From: Poecilobothrus nobilitatus
Taxonomy: Eukaryota; Arthropoda; Insecta; Diptera; Dolichopodidae
Direction: 5' to 3'
Length of the DNA: 64,000 nt
Assembly: GCA_947095535.1 (NCBI GenBank)
Contig: OX352773.1
Coordinates: forward strand, 209,642,093-209,706,092
Numbering within the stretch: position 1 is the first letter of the stretch; each line of letters starts with the position of its first letter. The translations under genes were made by a program, and so were the position numbers. Below are positions 14,133-26,689 of the stretch, piece by piece. The notes below the pieces were generated by a model, which was not told the DNA's origin, did not search any database, and saw only the letters and a list, made by a program, of their open reading frames with translations.

Positions 14133-15081
14133 ATATTTAATAAAGAATTCCAATACCATATATAATACGTATCAGTAATAATTTTCCTAAAAATTTTTAT
14201 TTTGTTGTATCTAACTTTTTATTTCTGTAATAATTTCCTTCATTAAAAGAAAAATAAAAAAAAAGCAAATATCTTTAGAAACATTTTTTATATATATCAG
14301 CAATAATAGGAAAAAGTTTTAAGAAAGTCCAGACATATAAAACTTTTTACATTACAATGGTTTGAGGAGGATGCATGATAGTCATAATGATTATTATTAC
14401 AATGATACAATGTTTTTTTTTTTCTTTTTTGTGATAGAAGGAAGTTAAAAAAAGATCTAAAACAAATAATTTAAAAAGATTTTTAACTCACATGTCAGAA
14501 TTATTTTAAACGTTATGAAAAAGATGAAACAAAATAAAAGTAATAATAATATTTCAGAAACATTTTGATTTTGATCAGATATCCAGGTTAGTAAAAATAT
14601 TTTTTTAATTTTTTTATTCTCTGAATTTAGTTGAAAAAAAAAAAGCTATTTGTTAGAACTAACATTTCAGTTTTAAATAACAATAAAATTGAAAGTAATT
14701 TTTTTTTTGGCTTTTCATGGAATAAATCTTGAGATATTAAAGTAATAAAAGATTACATTGAATGTAATTGAAGAATGAAATAATTGTCAGTATGCTGGTA
14801 TAAAATAGAATCGCAATTTGTTCGAAATGCGAAAGATGCTATACTTTTGGCAATTTCTTTGAAAGTTTAATGTTTTCAGTTGAATTTTTATCTCATTAAC
14901 TCAGTTACTAAATGAAAATCTGTCGAAAATAGAAAAACAAAACAGAAAGGCTTATATGGAAACAACTTATGGAAGCAAAAAAATTTATGAACCTATGATG
15001 ATTTTTAAATTTTAAGGTACCTCACTAAGTTTCAAATGTTATCTAATTTTTTTTATATACTAAATATGTAACATTCTTCTA
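14133..15081. other. AT-rich DNA, no supported gene
   Basis: No coding or RNA signal seen. The stretch contains mostly A/T homopolymer runs. Confidence 0.5.
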
Positions 15082-15092
15082 ACATCCATTAT

Positions 15093-15293
15093 TTTTTTGT
15101 TTTTTTCTTTTAAATGCATTTCTCTGCCACATAAATGTGGACAGGAAATTACACAGTCTTTCCTGTTCAGGCGTGGCTGTAAGTGTCGTAAGGGGGAATA
15201 ACTCTTACGATGTGTGTGGGATTCAAACCCACACTCCCTCGGTGTTTACAGCGTATTTAATACGCTCTTACCCACTAGGCCACCGAGGCCCCT
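15093..15293 (-). mobile_element. SINE-1 copy with perfect 11-bp target-site duplication
   Basis: Read on the minus strand, the head is tRNA-like: A box TGGCCTAGTGGGTAAGAGCG and B box GGGTTTGAATCCC. A unique body (CACGCCTGAACAGGAAAG, then CACATTTATGTGG) follows, and an A-rich tail occupies the low-coordinate end. The element is flanked by identical 11-bp repeats, ACATCCATTAT, at 15082-15092 and 15294-15304, which mark its exact ends and show insertion by target-primed reverse transcription. It is about 200 bp long. Similar copies lie at 19.1, 35.0, 46.0 and 52.4 kb. Frames that read through it on the plus strand are not genes. Confidence 0.85.
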
Positions 15294-15304
15294 ACATCCA
15301 TTAT

Positions 15305-16764
15305 ATGTACAATACAATATAGGTTTTATTTTGTTGTCAGAAAATAAAATAAATATAATCCATACTATATATATATACATTTATATAATATAATTTCTTT
15401 ATCTATATTAATATGAACATAAGTATGTATAAATGAACAATATATCTGTATATATAGAATTTATACTGAGAAACGAAAAAAGACACAAAAAACATAAAGA
15501 CTTCAATTAAAGATTATGAAAGTTAAGAAAGGTTACAGACTTATAACAACAGAGAAAAGTTATAAAATGCTTTTTTTTAACTTTTGAATATTTTTTTTTT
15601 TTCATTTTTCTTTTCTAACCCTTTCCTAAAAACCCTCTGGCAAATAATTCCAATGTTGCTTTTTCTTCAATACTTAAATATTCAGGTGATAAGTTTTCAC
15701 AGAGGATTTAAACACAAGATATAGTAAATATTTTTGAAGGAAGATATAAACTAAGAAGAAAGATGGGACTGATCCGAAAGAAAGAGATACATTATATATA
15801 TATATATATTTATATATGTATGTGTTGTTAGAAGGATAAATAAAAAGATAAAATATGTTTGAAGAATAAAAAAAACATTTAGAATATTGTATAGTACGTG
15901 GATTTTTCATGAAGTTGATTCTAATCGTGTTTTTTTTTTTAACTTAAGAAGTGAGCTGAATCACATAAATATGATATGAAATAAAGAAGAAGATGAAGGT
16001 TATTAGAACGGGAACTTTAAATATAAAACTACTGAAGGAAAAAACGATTTATAAAAAAGAAAAATATATAAAATTGTTTTCTTAGTATGAAAATGCCATA
16101 AAGGTGTATTTTCCATAAATATATATTGTATAAAGTTTATAATATTTAGTATTCATTGAGGTAAACATGGAATCAATATTATGTGAAAAGTTTTGATTTC
16201 ATTGGTTTTTTACTTCATTCTTGGTTTGATTTTTTTATTTTTTTTTTTATATTTCAAAATCATACCTGAAACCAAATTCACATAATAAATATTTTGTATA
16301 TAATGGTGGATGATATAAGTTCCAAATTAAATAGAGTATAAATATAAATTTGTTTTTATTTCAAAAAAAGATATCTTATGTTGTATATTAGATTATTGAA
16401 ATGGTTCTCATTTATAAAACACATTAAATAAATTACATTTAATTATATTAAAATAGATGAACTCTTATACTATTATTTTATGCCATTCATTATAATAACT
16501 TGCATATATTTTTATATAAGGTTTAAAGTAAGCACTATAAAATATTTGAAGTAAAAAAAATAATGTTTTATATAATTTTCATGTAACAGTAAACTAATCT
16601 TGTTCACATGTCTAAACAGTTTAATTTAAATTTTTTTAATATTCAAATTTGATAAACGTCTACAGTGTTTGTATTGTTAGTGAAAAACAAATACAAAAAT
16701 GTATATGATATAAAAGATCTTTAAAAATTTTCATGATGAAAAAGATATGAACGTATATATTAAT
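15305..16764. other. AT-rich DNA, no supported gene
   Basis: Only A/T runs, a TA tract near 15367-15380 and another near 15795-15815. No coding signal. Confidence 0.5.
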
Positions 16765-17332
16765 TTTATTCTGTCCGTCAGTCGATCTGTTTACAAAACT
16801 TCTTTACTTTTACTTTTTTACCATTATAAATCAATATTTTTTTAAATTTAGTATTTAAATTTACTGTTATATGAAACCAAATTTTGCATGTTTTTTTTTT
16901 TTTCATAACTCCGGCACCCTTTTAGATAGAGACTTGAAACTGAGACAAGAAAAAAATGTTTAGAATTAGTATGAGTTTCATCAGAAATTTGTGTTTGTAC
17001 TACCCCCTATTTAAGTGCTATTACGGCTCAAAAATTGAGAATTTGCTATTTTTAGACATCTGTAACTTAGGCACCTGTATAAATTTTTCTTCATCAAGAC
17101 ATAAAAATTAAAGGTTCAATAATATAATTTTACGTGTATGAACGGTTTTTCTTAGTTACATCGGATGACGGGCTTACAGTTCGTCAAAATGGCAAAAAAC
17201 CCTATTTTCACATTTTTCTTATATGAAATATTAAAATTTTGTTGCAGAGTTACCATTCAAACAGTTTGTATTGACTTTTGGAAATGTTCGCTTTTATAAA
17301 CCGTTGGTTTACATTCTGCCTTGTTTTTTGTT
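16765..17332 (+). mobile_element. Helentron/mini-me-like element, subfamily gamma, single-unit copy
   Basis: It starts near TTCTGTCCGTCAGTCGATCTG and shares with the 12.8-kb copy the segments TTATATGAAACCAAATTTTGC, CATAACTCCGGCACC, TTTGCTATTTTTAGACA and the terminal ATAAACCGTTGGTTTACAT-CTGCCTTGTTT, including the AAACC-GTT-GGTTT hairpin. It carries only one internal unit, so it is less than half the length of the 12.8-kb copy. The 5' palindrome is not recognisable, so the left limit is approximate and the 5' end may be truncated. Confidence 0.6.
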
Positions 17333-19061
17333 CGGTTTATTTTCTTCGTTCTTATTCGACGTTTTAAATTTAGATTTGATATAGTGCCGATTTTCATTTA
17401 TCTTTGGCTCTATCAATTTTATGATGGATTGGATCTAACATCACTTTGGATAATAATGAATCATGCTTTTGTAAGATATATTATAAGTATTAAATTAAAT
17501 CTCATATCGTCAATAACAGCCATATTCATTGTATAATACGATATATGAGACATTCTCATATATATTCATAAACTATGTGAAAAATTTATCTTTTGCTAGA
17601 TGTGAAATTTGAGTTTTTTGTTGTCTGTGTAGAAAAATATGAAAAATTTTAAATTATAAAGTGGAGGGTTTATTTATTTTTTTTTTTCCATTATTTTTCA
17701 CAACGAAAATGAAGAAAATCAAATTTTCAAATATTGTTAAAATAAAATGAAAATATTTTCTCTGATAATGTATATAATGTTATTATTATTACATATACAT
17801 ATATAATGTGTGTATTATATTTTTCGTTCTATGGAAAATATGTTATAATATGTAACTGAAATATGTCAGATAAAGTCAAGAATTTTGTTTTGTTGTTTTT
17901 GTTTTAACTAAAAACCGTGAATCCATTGAAATTAAAAAGAATGGATTAAGTAGCGTAAATGTTTAGGGGTAAATGTAGTGTGCAGTGTTATACAAAATAA
18001 TGGAAGTAGGTTAAATTTTCTTTTATAATTTATCATTGTATAATTTAATTCTTTAAAAGTTAAAAGTATTCTAGTTTATATTTACTTTATGTTCTATGAA
18101 TGATATATTTTCAAATGCCTTTAAGTTTTATTAGTGTACGATAAAATTAGAACACTTTGTTTTTGATTTAGCAATGCTTGAAATTAATGTTGTATTAACA
18201 TTTTAGAATTCATGTTTTTATGTAACATTTTGAAACAACATATAAATGTTAGCTAATCAATACTTTTATCTGTACAATATAATTTATAAGAAGTCCTGTA
18301 ACTTTTCATAAAAGATGAAAGTAAAATAAATTCTAGTTTTTTTAGAATTATAGATTTGTCATTCTGACTTTAAGAAAAACGCATTTCTTTATTTAAAATC
18401 AAAGTGTTTTTTGTTTTTTTTTGAATTTTCATTAAATCACATTTAGATACTACAAAATTCATTCAAAAACATTCTTAGTGTATATGAATTTATGTATTCA
18501 AGTGTTTAACTGGATTTTAATAGTTTTGAGATTGTTCTTAAAAGAAAGAAACAGATCTAGAGAGAAAAAATAATGTAAATTGACATCATAATTATCATTA
18601 GTAAATTTATTGTGTTGCGCTGAATGAACGTAGTTATTACGCAGCCATGAAATTTTTAAATGTCGAAAAACGTAACTAATAAATTTTGCAAAAACAGAAC
18701 AAAACATTGAAGGCATTAGAACGCAACATTTAAATTAAAAAAGTTAACAAAAAAAAAAAAAATAAAGTAGAAAGTTAAAGTGAATAAAATGCATAAAATA
18801 AATAGAGTACTAAAATAAACTAATAATAATATTTTATTATAAAATATTTGTATAAAACTATATTTATTTTTAAATTTTAACAATATCTTTTGGCCAAATT
18901 AATTTACCTTTATTTAATTAATAATCACTTATTTAGTAAGTAACAATAACAATGTACAATGAAAAATTAATAATTAATCAAACTTTGTATTAAAGTTAAA
19001 AATTTATCAATTTTTGCGATATGATTACTCTAAGAACATGATAATTACTTTCATTAGGTGA
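17333..19061. other. AT-rich DNA, no supported gene
   Basis: No convincing exon, RNA gene or repeat family was recognised. Open frames here are low-complexity and A/T-driven. Confidence 0.5.
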
Positions 19062-19210
19062 TTCCCCTGCAACATAAATGTGACAAGGAAATTACACAGT
19101 ATTTCCTTTCCAAATGTGGCTGTAAATATCGTAAGGAGAAATTATTCTCTCCCTACTTTGGTGTTCATAGCTTATTTTATACGCTCTTATCCACTAGGCC
19201 AACGAAACCT
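19062..19210 (-). mobile_element. SINE-1 copy, internally deleted
   Basis: On the minus strand it retains the A-box region (TGGCCTAGTGG-ATAAGAGCG), the CACATTTGGAAAGGAAA body and the CACATTTATGTTGC segment. About 27 bases that carry the B box and the end of the tRNA-like head in the other copies are missing. There is no obvious A-rich tail or target-site duplication. It is the most decayed of the five copies. Confidence 0.7.
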
Positions 19211-19984
19211 ACATTTATTTGTATTTTTTCCATAAGTTTCGCTTATTAATTGTGCTTAGGAGATAAGACTATAATTCATGTATGATTTTACCAGGTTTTA
19301 CTTTATCTTAAATTTGAAATTTATTTATATTGTTTTGAACAATACTGTATAATTCAATATTTTTTTTTTAAAAGATTGAATCGTAGATATTTAAGGGATA
19401 AATGTGACAAGAAATACTAAAAAGAAAAAAGGTTAATATTTTCCGTTACTTTTTATCTATATCTATTTTGATCTTTATTTTTTTCTTTTCTTTTGCACTA
19501 TAATAGTTTTTTTTTTCTTTTTTTTAACTTTTTAATATTTTTCTTGATAGAATTTTAATTTTTTATATTTCGTTTTTTCTATTCGCGTTCTTTGTTTGAG
19601 GTTATATTGAATCAATATTGCTTTTATATATGTGTACATGTGTGTGCACTTATAAATATCTTAGATTAAATAAACAGACATAGATATTGAAAATGATTTT
19701 ACTTTCTTCTTAAAACAACTTTTTTAAAATTAGAAAATAATGATGACTGAGGGTAAACGAATAAAAATATCCTATAAACGTATATTTAAAATCAACAGTT
19801 AATGTTAAAAATATAGATTTAAGGAGAAAATAGTTTAGAATGGAAATTGTAATATGAAAATGATATATTTGCGTATTCGTGAATCTTGATATATTTTCTC
19901 TCTGGCTTTTTTGAATATTTTTTAAAACATTTTGAAGAATTTGTTGTTTAGTTTCAATCTTTAGATCTTTCACTTACTCTCTCA
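19211..19984. other. AT-rich DNA, no supported gene
   Basis: Poly-T and poly-A runs only. An 87-codon minus-strand open frame at 19710-19973 has no recognisable motif and an A/T-driven composition. Confidence 0.5.
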
Positions 19985-20235
19985 CATTAGTTTCACTCTC
20001 TCCATCCGGCTAGCCATCTGTTTATAAAAATTCTAAACCGTTTAAAATGGAACTATCAATGATGGATAAGCATTATAAAAAAAAATAATTTTGTGGGGAA
20101 ACTTTTTTATGTACCCCTTCCAATTTCGGAGTAACAGATCCTCAACGTTCCAAAGCTTTGTTTTAAAATATTTAACTCTCAAATTTCGCTTAATATTTTT
20201 TAAACTCTAATATCATCAAACGTCAAGAAAGAGAT
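19985..20235 (+). mobile_element. Subfamily gamma fragment (5' part)
   Basis: Contains TTAGTTTCACTCTCTCCATC followed by CATCTGTTTATAAAA, CTAAACCGTTTAAAATGGAA, AATAATTTTGTGGGG and CGGAGTAACAG-CCTCAA. These match, in order, the first 200 bases of the 12.8-kb gamma element after its 5' palindrome. The rest of the element is absent, so it is a truncated copy. Confidence 0.55.
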
Positions 20236-20575
20236 ATTTCAACTTGTACCTGAAATTTTTTATTAAAGAAGGGAGAATGCTAGAATTTAAACGTATTGTC
20301 TTATAAAAAAATTTAATAGTAAAAGACGTTCGATTAGAAATTATTTTCGAATTTTCAATTTGTCTAAATTTATTAAAATCTTTTGTTTCTCTTTTAGGCA
20401 AACATTTTTTAGAATTTGAAATACTTAAAAACATAATGAAGCTCTTTGTAAATTCTTTGATAACTTCCTGGACTATTTGACTTTATAAACTAAATTTCAT
20501 GTATATTTTGGAATATTATCAGAAAAAGCAGAATAAAACTTTGTAAATTTTTATTTTATACTGTATTTTTTTGGT

Positions 20576-20602
20576 AAAATAAAATAAAATAAAATAAAAT
20601 AA
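20576..20602. repeat. (AAAAT)n microsatellite
   Basis: Five perfect pentanucleotide units in a row. Confidence 0.9.
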
Positions 20603-23344
20603 GAGAAATTTTTATAGATAAATACTGTATAACTGAAATTGATATAAGACTAAAATAATAGAATTTGATTTTTTAAATATTATGTCATTTACAATATTAA
20701 CCTTTATTTTAACACAAACTCAAGTGATGATGATTCATTAAGAATATATTAAAAAGTAATCAAATGTATATATTCTAAAAGAAAATGATTTTATAAAAAG
20801 TATTTAAATACTTCAAAGTGATGAGGAAAATCCGATGAAAAAGGAAAATTTATATCTATATATGTATATTATACATAATATATATATAAAAATAAGTAAA
20901 TATAATGAATGTTAAAAATTAATTGTTAAAATAAATAAGAATGGTAGAATAATGATGATATTGATAGGTTTTGCCACTGCTTTAATTCCCATTAGATAAC
21001 TTTAATGTTTCATTAACAAAATCCAGATTAAAATAAAGTATATTATGTAATTATTATTTATATAGGTATTTTATATATATTTTAAATTAGTTTTAAATTT
21101 TTTTTTTTTTTTTTGGTGAAATTTTTGATGAAAGTTTTAGAAAAAGTTAAATTTAAAATGCAGTTAAAAGTTTTTATAATTATAAATATTTGTTTATGTA
21201 GTTAAAAGTTTTTTTTTGGTTTTAACTAATTTGTTGTTGTTGTAGAAAATGCAAAATTTTCTAAATCATAATCAGTATACATACATAATTTTAATTAATT
21301 AATTTTGTTATTTATTTATAATTAGAAATTATGTTTGGAGAAAAAAAAAAAAACTCGAATAGAATAAAATCTCATAAAGTATTTTTAGAGTAATTTGATT
21401 AAGATTACAAAAGTTAAGGTTTTGTTTTAGCTATACTTTCTTTTAGTAAATAGAGAATATTTCTAAAATTTGATTAACTTATAATCGAGTTCAGTTCAAA
21501 TAATTTTAATGATTAAAACCTATTTGTTAGTTGGTATTTAATTCTTTAATATTGAATAAATGTTTATTTGGTTTGATTTTATTATATAAATAAAAGAGTT
21601 CATTAATGGCTAAATGTTAAATTATAAATTAATTTATTTTAAGGTCTATTTTAGATTTTTTAAGCTTTAAAATTGACATAGGATGTCTTCTACAAAATAA
21701 AATCTATATAGAAATAATTTTTTATAATTATAATTACATTGTATTTATTGTTTAATCTTCTTATTAAAATTTTACGATGGAATCGAAAATTCAAATATTT
21801 TGCCAGTACATTACAAGCTGTGTATAAAACTACACATCTACTTTCCTCCTAAATATATGCAATTTTTTTTAAAAAAAAGTTTATTATGTATAAAAGAAAA
21901 TTCTACCTATAATGGCCTTTAGTAGCCGATGGTAATAATATTGCATTACATTTATGTATGTAATATTAATATAAATAAATAAATAAATAGAAGATTCTAT
22001 AGGTTTTTTATACTAAAATAATCGAGCTAGCATTCTATAATTTTTATCATATTTTTATGTAAATGTTAGTTTCGCTATTGAAATTGAACAAGTTCAACCA
22101 TTTTTATTTGGTTTATGTTATATGAACTAGTTTATATTATAACCCAGTATTTTATTAAATTTGAGAGTTTGTCAAAAGAAGTTAAATTTTATGTAAATGA
22201 TCTATGCAAAATATTTTTGGTTTAGGGCGACGGATTCTGGTTCAATTTTTAAACTAATTAAACAAAACTAATAATTATTTTAAAAGCATTTTAAACATTA
22301 AAAAATCTTGATATACACTAAATAATGTTTCTTTACAATTTTAAACACTTTTTGATTTTAAATTCCTATTAAAAAACTTTTTAATCGTTGAAATCTATGG
22401 TTAATTTGTCAAATCATTAGACATACCATTTATTTAAAAAAAAAATATTGTTTTTTTTATCGTTCTCTTATAAACATTTCAAATTGATTTAGAAATTTTA
22501 TTACATACATAATATAGTTTTAATTCAAATTAGTCAGACTTTTATTATTTTTTGTATTTAATGTTGAAATTCAATCCGTACAAAACCTATTGCAAATTAT
22601 AATTAAAATTTAATTACAGATATAGGACTAAGTAAAGTAGGATTTTTGAAATATAAGGTAATCATAAAAATCATAAAAAAAAGAATGCTTTAATTATGTA
22701 TGCTGCTCGATCTTATTGGAATCATTTTTATCTGTTTTCTTTTAATATCGATTTTTTTTTCCATTACTTTTATGATGTTTCAGTAAAAATACGTATTCTT
22801 TGAATATTCCTCTCTAATAAACATAACAGCAGATTGTAGAATACCTGATAAAATTGTTTATGACTATGTCTGTTCGACCAAAAAACCGATTTCATTGACC
22901 AAACTAAACAACCATTGAAACCAATTACTTGTATAATAATTTGTAATAATTTTTTTTTTTTGATCATATCTTAAGTCTTTTTATTACCTCTTGGTTTAAA
23001 ATATGCCCACGTTCAAAGAAAATCAGAAAAAAACGATTTGTTATGGTTTTCATCTTCCAATTTTAAAAAATAAAAAAAAAAAAAAAACAAAGAAAAGAAA
23101 AACCAATATTATTTTGTTTTAGGTTTTGTTTGATGACTTTTTGGTATTAAAAATAAAATAAGTATGATGCAAAAAGTTGGAAAAAAAAAAGGTTAAAAAA
23201 TATTATTTTTTATTATTATCTCTTTTCTAGGAATTTAAGAAAGGTGAATGGTATTGTAAAGTTAAATTAAATTCAAAAAATTTTAAAATTAAAATATTTA
23301 TACTATTTTGTTTTTTTTTTTTTTACATAGATTGAATCACTTGA

Positions 23345-23395
23345 CCACTAAGGCCCATATCCAATTAAATATTTATTGGATATGGGCCTTAGTGG
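23345..23395. repeat. Perfect 21-bp inverted repeat (hairpin)
   Basis: The left arm (23345-23365, starting CCACTAAGGCCC) and right arm (23375-23395, ending GGGCCTTAGTGG) are exact reverse complements separated by a 9-base AT-rich loop. The arms are far richer in G and C than the flanks. No longer terminal repeats or duplicated target site was seen. It could be a small foldback insertion or a transcribed hairpin. Confidence 0.85.
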
Positions 23396-24788
23396 GCCCA
23401 ATATTATTTGTTTCCATGTTTACATGCAAATTACATTATAGGCATGATCAAAAATTTGATATATATTTTATTAGGAGACTGGAAGATCTAGAAAACTTAT
23501 GATAAATTATATCTTTACCAAGACATTTTATTAAGAGTCCCCAATTCTCATATTCCTTAAATATTCCAAGATACTAAAGTTTCATTTTGCAGTCATTTCG
23601 AAAATCATTGCTTTCAATTAATTGTCCAGGTTTGTAAATATTGAAGAATAAAATGTTAATTTATTGAACCATATATAAAATAACTTTTTTAAGCCGTATA
23701 ATAATATCTTAAAATTGTAAGGTATACCGAACATTTTATTTTATAACTTAATGTTTTCTTAAACGGATTAAAATTTGAATTGAAAGAAAAAATATGACTC
23801 AATTAGATTAATGGTTTTTTTTTTAGTCTTTGAGCTTATACGATTTTTAGAAAAAAAGATTCTAGATAGTTAAATCTATAAACATCTGTAGACTGTATAA
23901 GTTACAAGAAATAAAAGTGATAACGACTGTTTTTTATTTTCTAGTATTTAGCTGTTATGTCTCTGTGAATTTATATATTATTATTTCCAAATTTAATACT
24001 ATTATATATTATATAATATATACAGCATACGAATTTCGAAAATGTATTTTTCATTGTATTACACTATTTTCATTGCATTCATTGCATATCTATTTTCCAG
24101 TCCAATAATTCAGTAAAGAAACGAAGTTTTGAATGTTTTAATAGAGGAGAGCATGGTAAATGGTAAATAAAAGTGATACATATTTTATTAAATATAGTTT
24201 GACCAGGTGTTAAGATGTATTATCTTCAGTCATTTTATAATTTGTTATACATTTTGCTTTTAGTTATATCCCTAAAGCATTACAAAAAATTATTGTCTAT
24301 CAGTTTTTTATTAAACTTTAGCGTTTTTATTGCTTTAAAAAAAAAAAAAAGACGACGTAAGACTATAATAAATTAATAAGGAAACTAAATATTTTTTTTT
24401 TAACTAGTTATTGCAAATTATATAATTTTTAAGTTGCATTTTAAATTTTGTTTTTGTTTTGTTTACTTTTTGTAGTTAAAGTTAAATTTCTAAATTGTGT
24501 ACCTTTACCATAAAATAATGTACAAAAAAGCATTTTGTTTTTTATTTGAAAGCAACTTCTTTGACGTTAAAGTAATTATTGTTAAGTAAATTTGTACAAG
24601 TACGAGTACTTTATGAAGGTTAACCATGTAAATTCACAAGAACAAATTATTAGTTTCACATTAAAGCATGATTTTCATCAACGCCAATGCTAGTTTAAAT
24701 AAAAAGTTATTTGATCTGATTTCAACTCTATGTTATTTCTTCTGGAAAATTTTTTATTATATTTAAATTCTATTCTAGTGTTATTAAT

Positions 24789-26421
24789 TATACCCGTACG
24801 ATAGGATCGGGTATAATAAAATTACTCCTCCGTTTGTAACACCTCGAAATAAGCGAGCTAGATATACCTTCAAAGGTATGGATCGGATCAGAAAAAATTC
24901 TAAGTCGTTTGAGCCATGTCCGACCGTCCGTCCGTCAGCACGCTAACTCAAAAACTAAGAAAGCTAGAATCTTGAAATTTACACAAAATATTCTGGGAGT
25001 AATTTGTAGGTTCCCTATTTTTTTGGTTGAGTTTGGACCAAAACTTAGGGTAGCTCTCGAACACTTCTAACTTTTAGATCCTCACATTTTTTTTGAAATA
25101 GAGCTATGAAATGCTGATAGATCTCACAAAAATATTAATTTTAATTTTAATAACTTTTTTTTGTAGCCCCATCCGTTACGGAGCTACAGCTCCTCAAAGG
25201 TTCAAAAAAGCTCTATATTTAAATTGTTATAGCACAAGTTGTATAAGGTATATCTTCATTTTGAAAACGCCAAACGATTACTACTTTTATTAGCTTTAAA
25301 AGTATATATACAATAAATATATACTTGTGGTATACGGTGTCTTAATTTACCGTTATGCGAAACTCAAATTTTGCAAAATCCTTTAACCCTTTTATCTTCT
25401 AAACGGTTTAAGATGGAAACTTGAAATTTTGACAGAAGTTAGATCTTTGAAAATAAATATGAGTCATTTCAGAAATTTTTTTTGTATCACCCTCCGTTTA
25501 GGAGCTGTGAGGGGTAAAAAACTGAAAATTTCCTATTTTTAAACACCTGTAACTGAAACACCTGTTAAAATTTTTTTGAAGTAATACACAAAAATTAAAG
25601 CTTCAACATTATACTCTTATTTCTGTTAACAACTTTTTTTTAATAATATAGGGTTACTTTATAATTGACAAAAGTGTTACTTGATTTTTTCAAATTTTCT
25701 AACAAATTTCTTTAACGATTTTTTTGCATATTGTTTTACTCGATAATTTGAAATTGTTGAGGATATAATGTGTAGTACAAAAAATTGTAAGTAAATAAAC
25801 AACATAACGGTTGCTTGAAGAATTTTTATTTATATGATATTGATATATATACATACTTATATAATATCATGTTTATTTACATATCGTATATGTCACTAGT
25901 GAATGAATGATAAAAGTATAGATGTATATTATATAGCGCCGCATTTACATACATACATATATGTATTTTATTGTACTTATAAGAAATTATTCTATGAATG
26001 GAAATATTTTTAAAGAAATATTGCAATGTGTGGCGATATACTTATAACAATATAAATATACTATGTGCGCATTAATATAATATAATATTTAAAATTATAT
26101 TTACTATTTTGTACTAAGTAAATTGAATATACATTTACCGCTCAGTATTAAATGGTACTATAGAATATTTGAAAAAGTTTTGGATTGATAATCGTTATGT
26201 GGAAGGTTAGAATCTGCTCTTGAAGAATGTACATATAAACATATAGTTTGAATATATGTACAACCCATAGTTCTAGAAATTATAAAATTCACCCAAATTA
26301 TTTTAAAATACTAAAATATTAAAAAAATAATATTGTAAGCAGAGTGACAGGCTGTGAACATACTAACGGTTCGTACGGGTATCTAAGAGTTGACAAAGGC
26401 AACTGTATTCTTCCTCGTTTT
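24789..26421 (+). mobile_element. Helentron/mini-me-like element, subfamily beta, full-length copy
   Basis: The 5' palindrome TATACCCG...CGGGTATA spans 24789-24815. It is followed by CACCTCGAAATAAGCGAGCT, AGATATACCTTCAAAGGTAT and a GTCY tract (ATGTCCGACCGTCCGTCC near 24917). The body includes CCGTTACGGAGCTACAGC and CACCTGTAACTGAAACACC, a phrase shared with the gamma elements. The 3' part (AAAAGTTTTGGATTGATAAT, TGTGGAAGGTTAGAATCTGC) is almost identical to the 60.1-kb copy. It ends with a hairpin, AGTTG-ACAAAGG-CAACT, then GTATTCTTCCTCGTTT. No open frame suggests a transposase or Rep/helicase, so it is presumed to be mobilised in trans. Confidence 0.7.
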
Positions 26422-26689
26422 ATTGTAAATTTACTCTTTTTCTCAAAATAATGTTAAAGAATTTTATTTAAATCATGTTTTTCATTGATATTTTTTAATA
26501 TATTACAATTCAATTTTTAGTTTTAACTAGTATTGGGCTCGATTTCCCAGAGATTATATTTCACAAAGTTATAATAACTGGACCAGATGTAACTAAAGTT
26601 CAAAAGATTAGTTTAAGACATAATTAACATATTATTGAAATTTTAATTAGCGTTTTATTTAATGCTTTATATTTTTATAAAACTTAAAA

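Larger units (their letters stand above)
20236..24788. other. AT-rich DNA with a perfect hairpin, no supported gene
   Basis: Apart from an AAAAT array and the 21-bp inverted repeat at 23345-23395, no feature was recognised in this 4.5-kb stretch. Confidence 0.5.

Noticed and set aside
15200..15293. tRNA-like A and B boxes as a functional tRNA gene
   Set aside because: The arm spacing does not give a cloverleaf, the sequence continues into a shared body and A-tail, and it is flanked by target-site duplications, so it is a SINE head.
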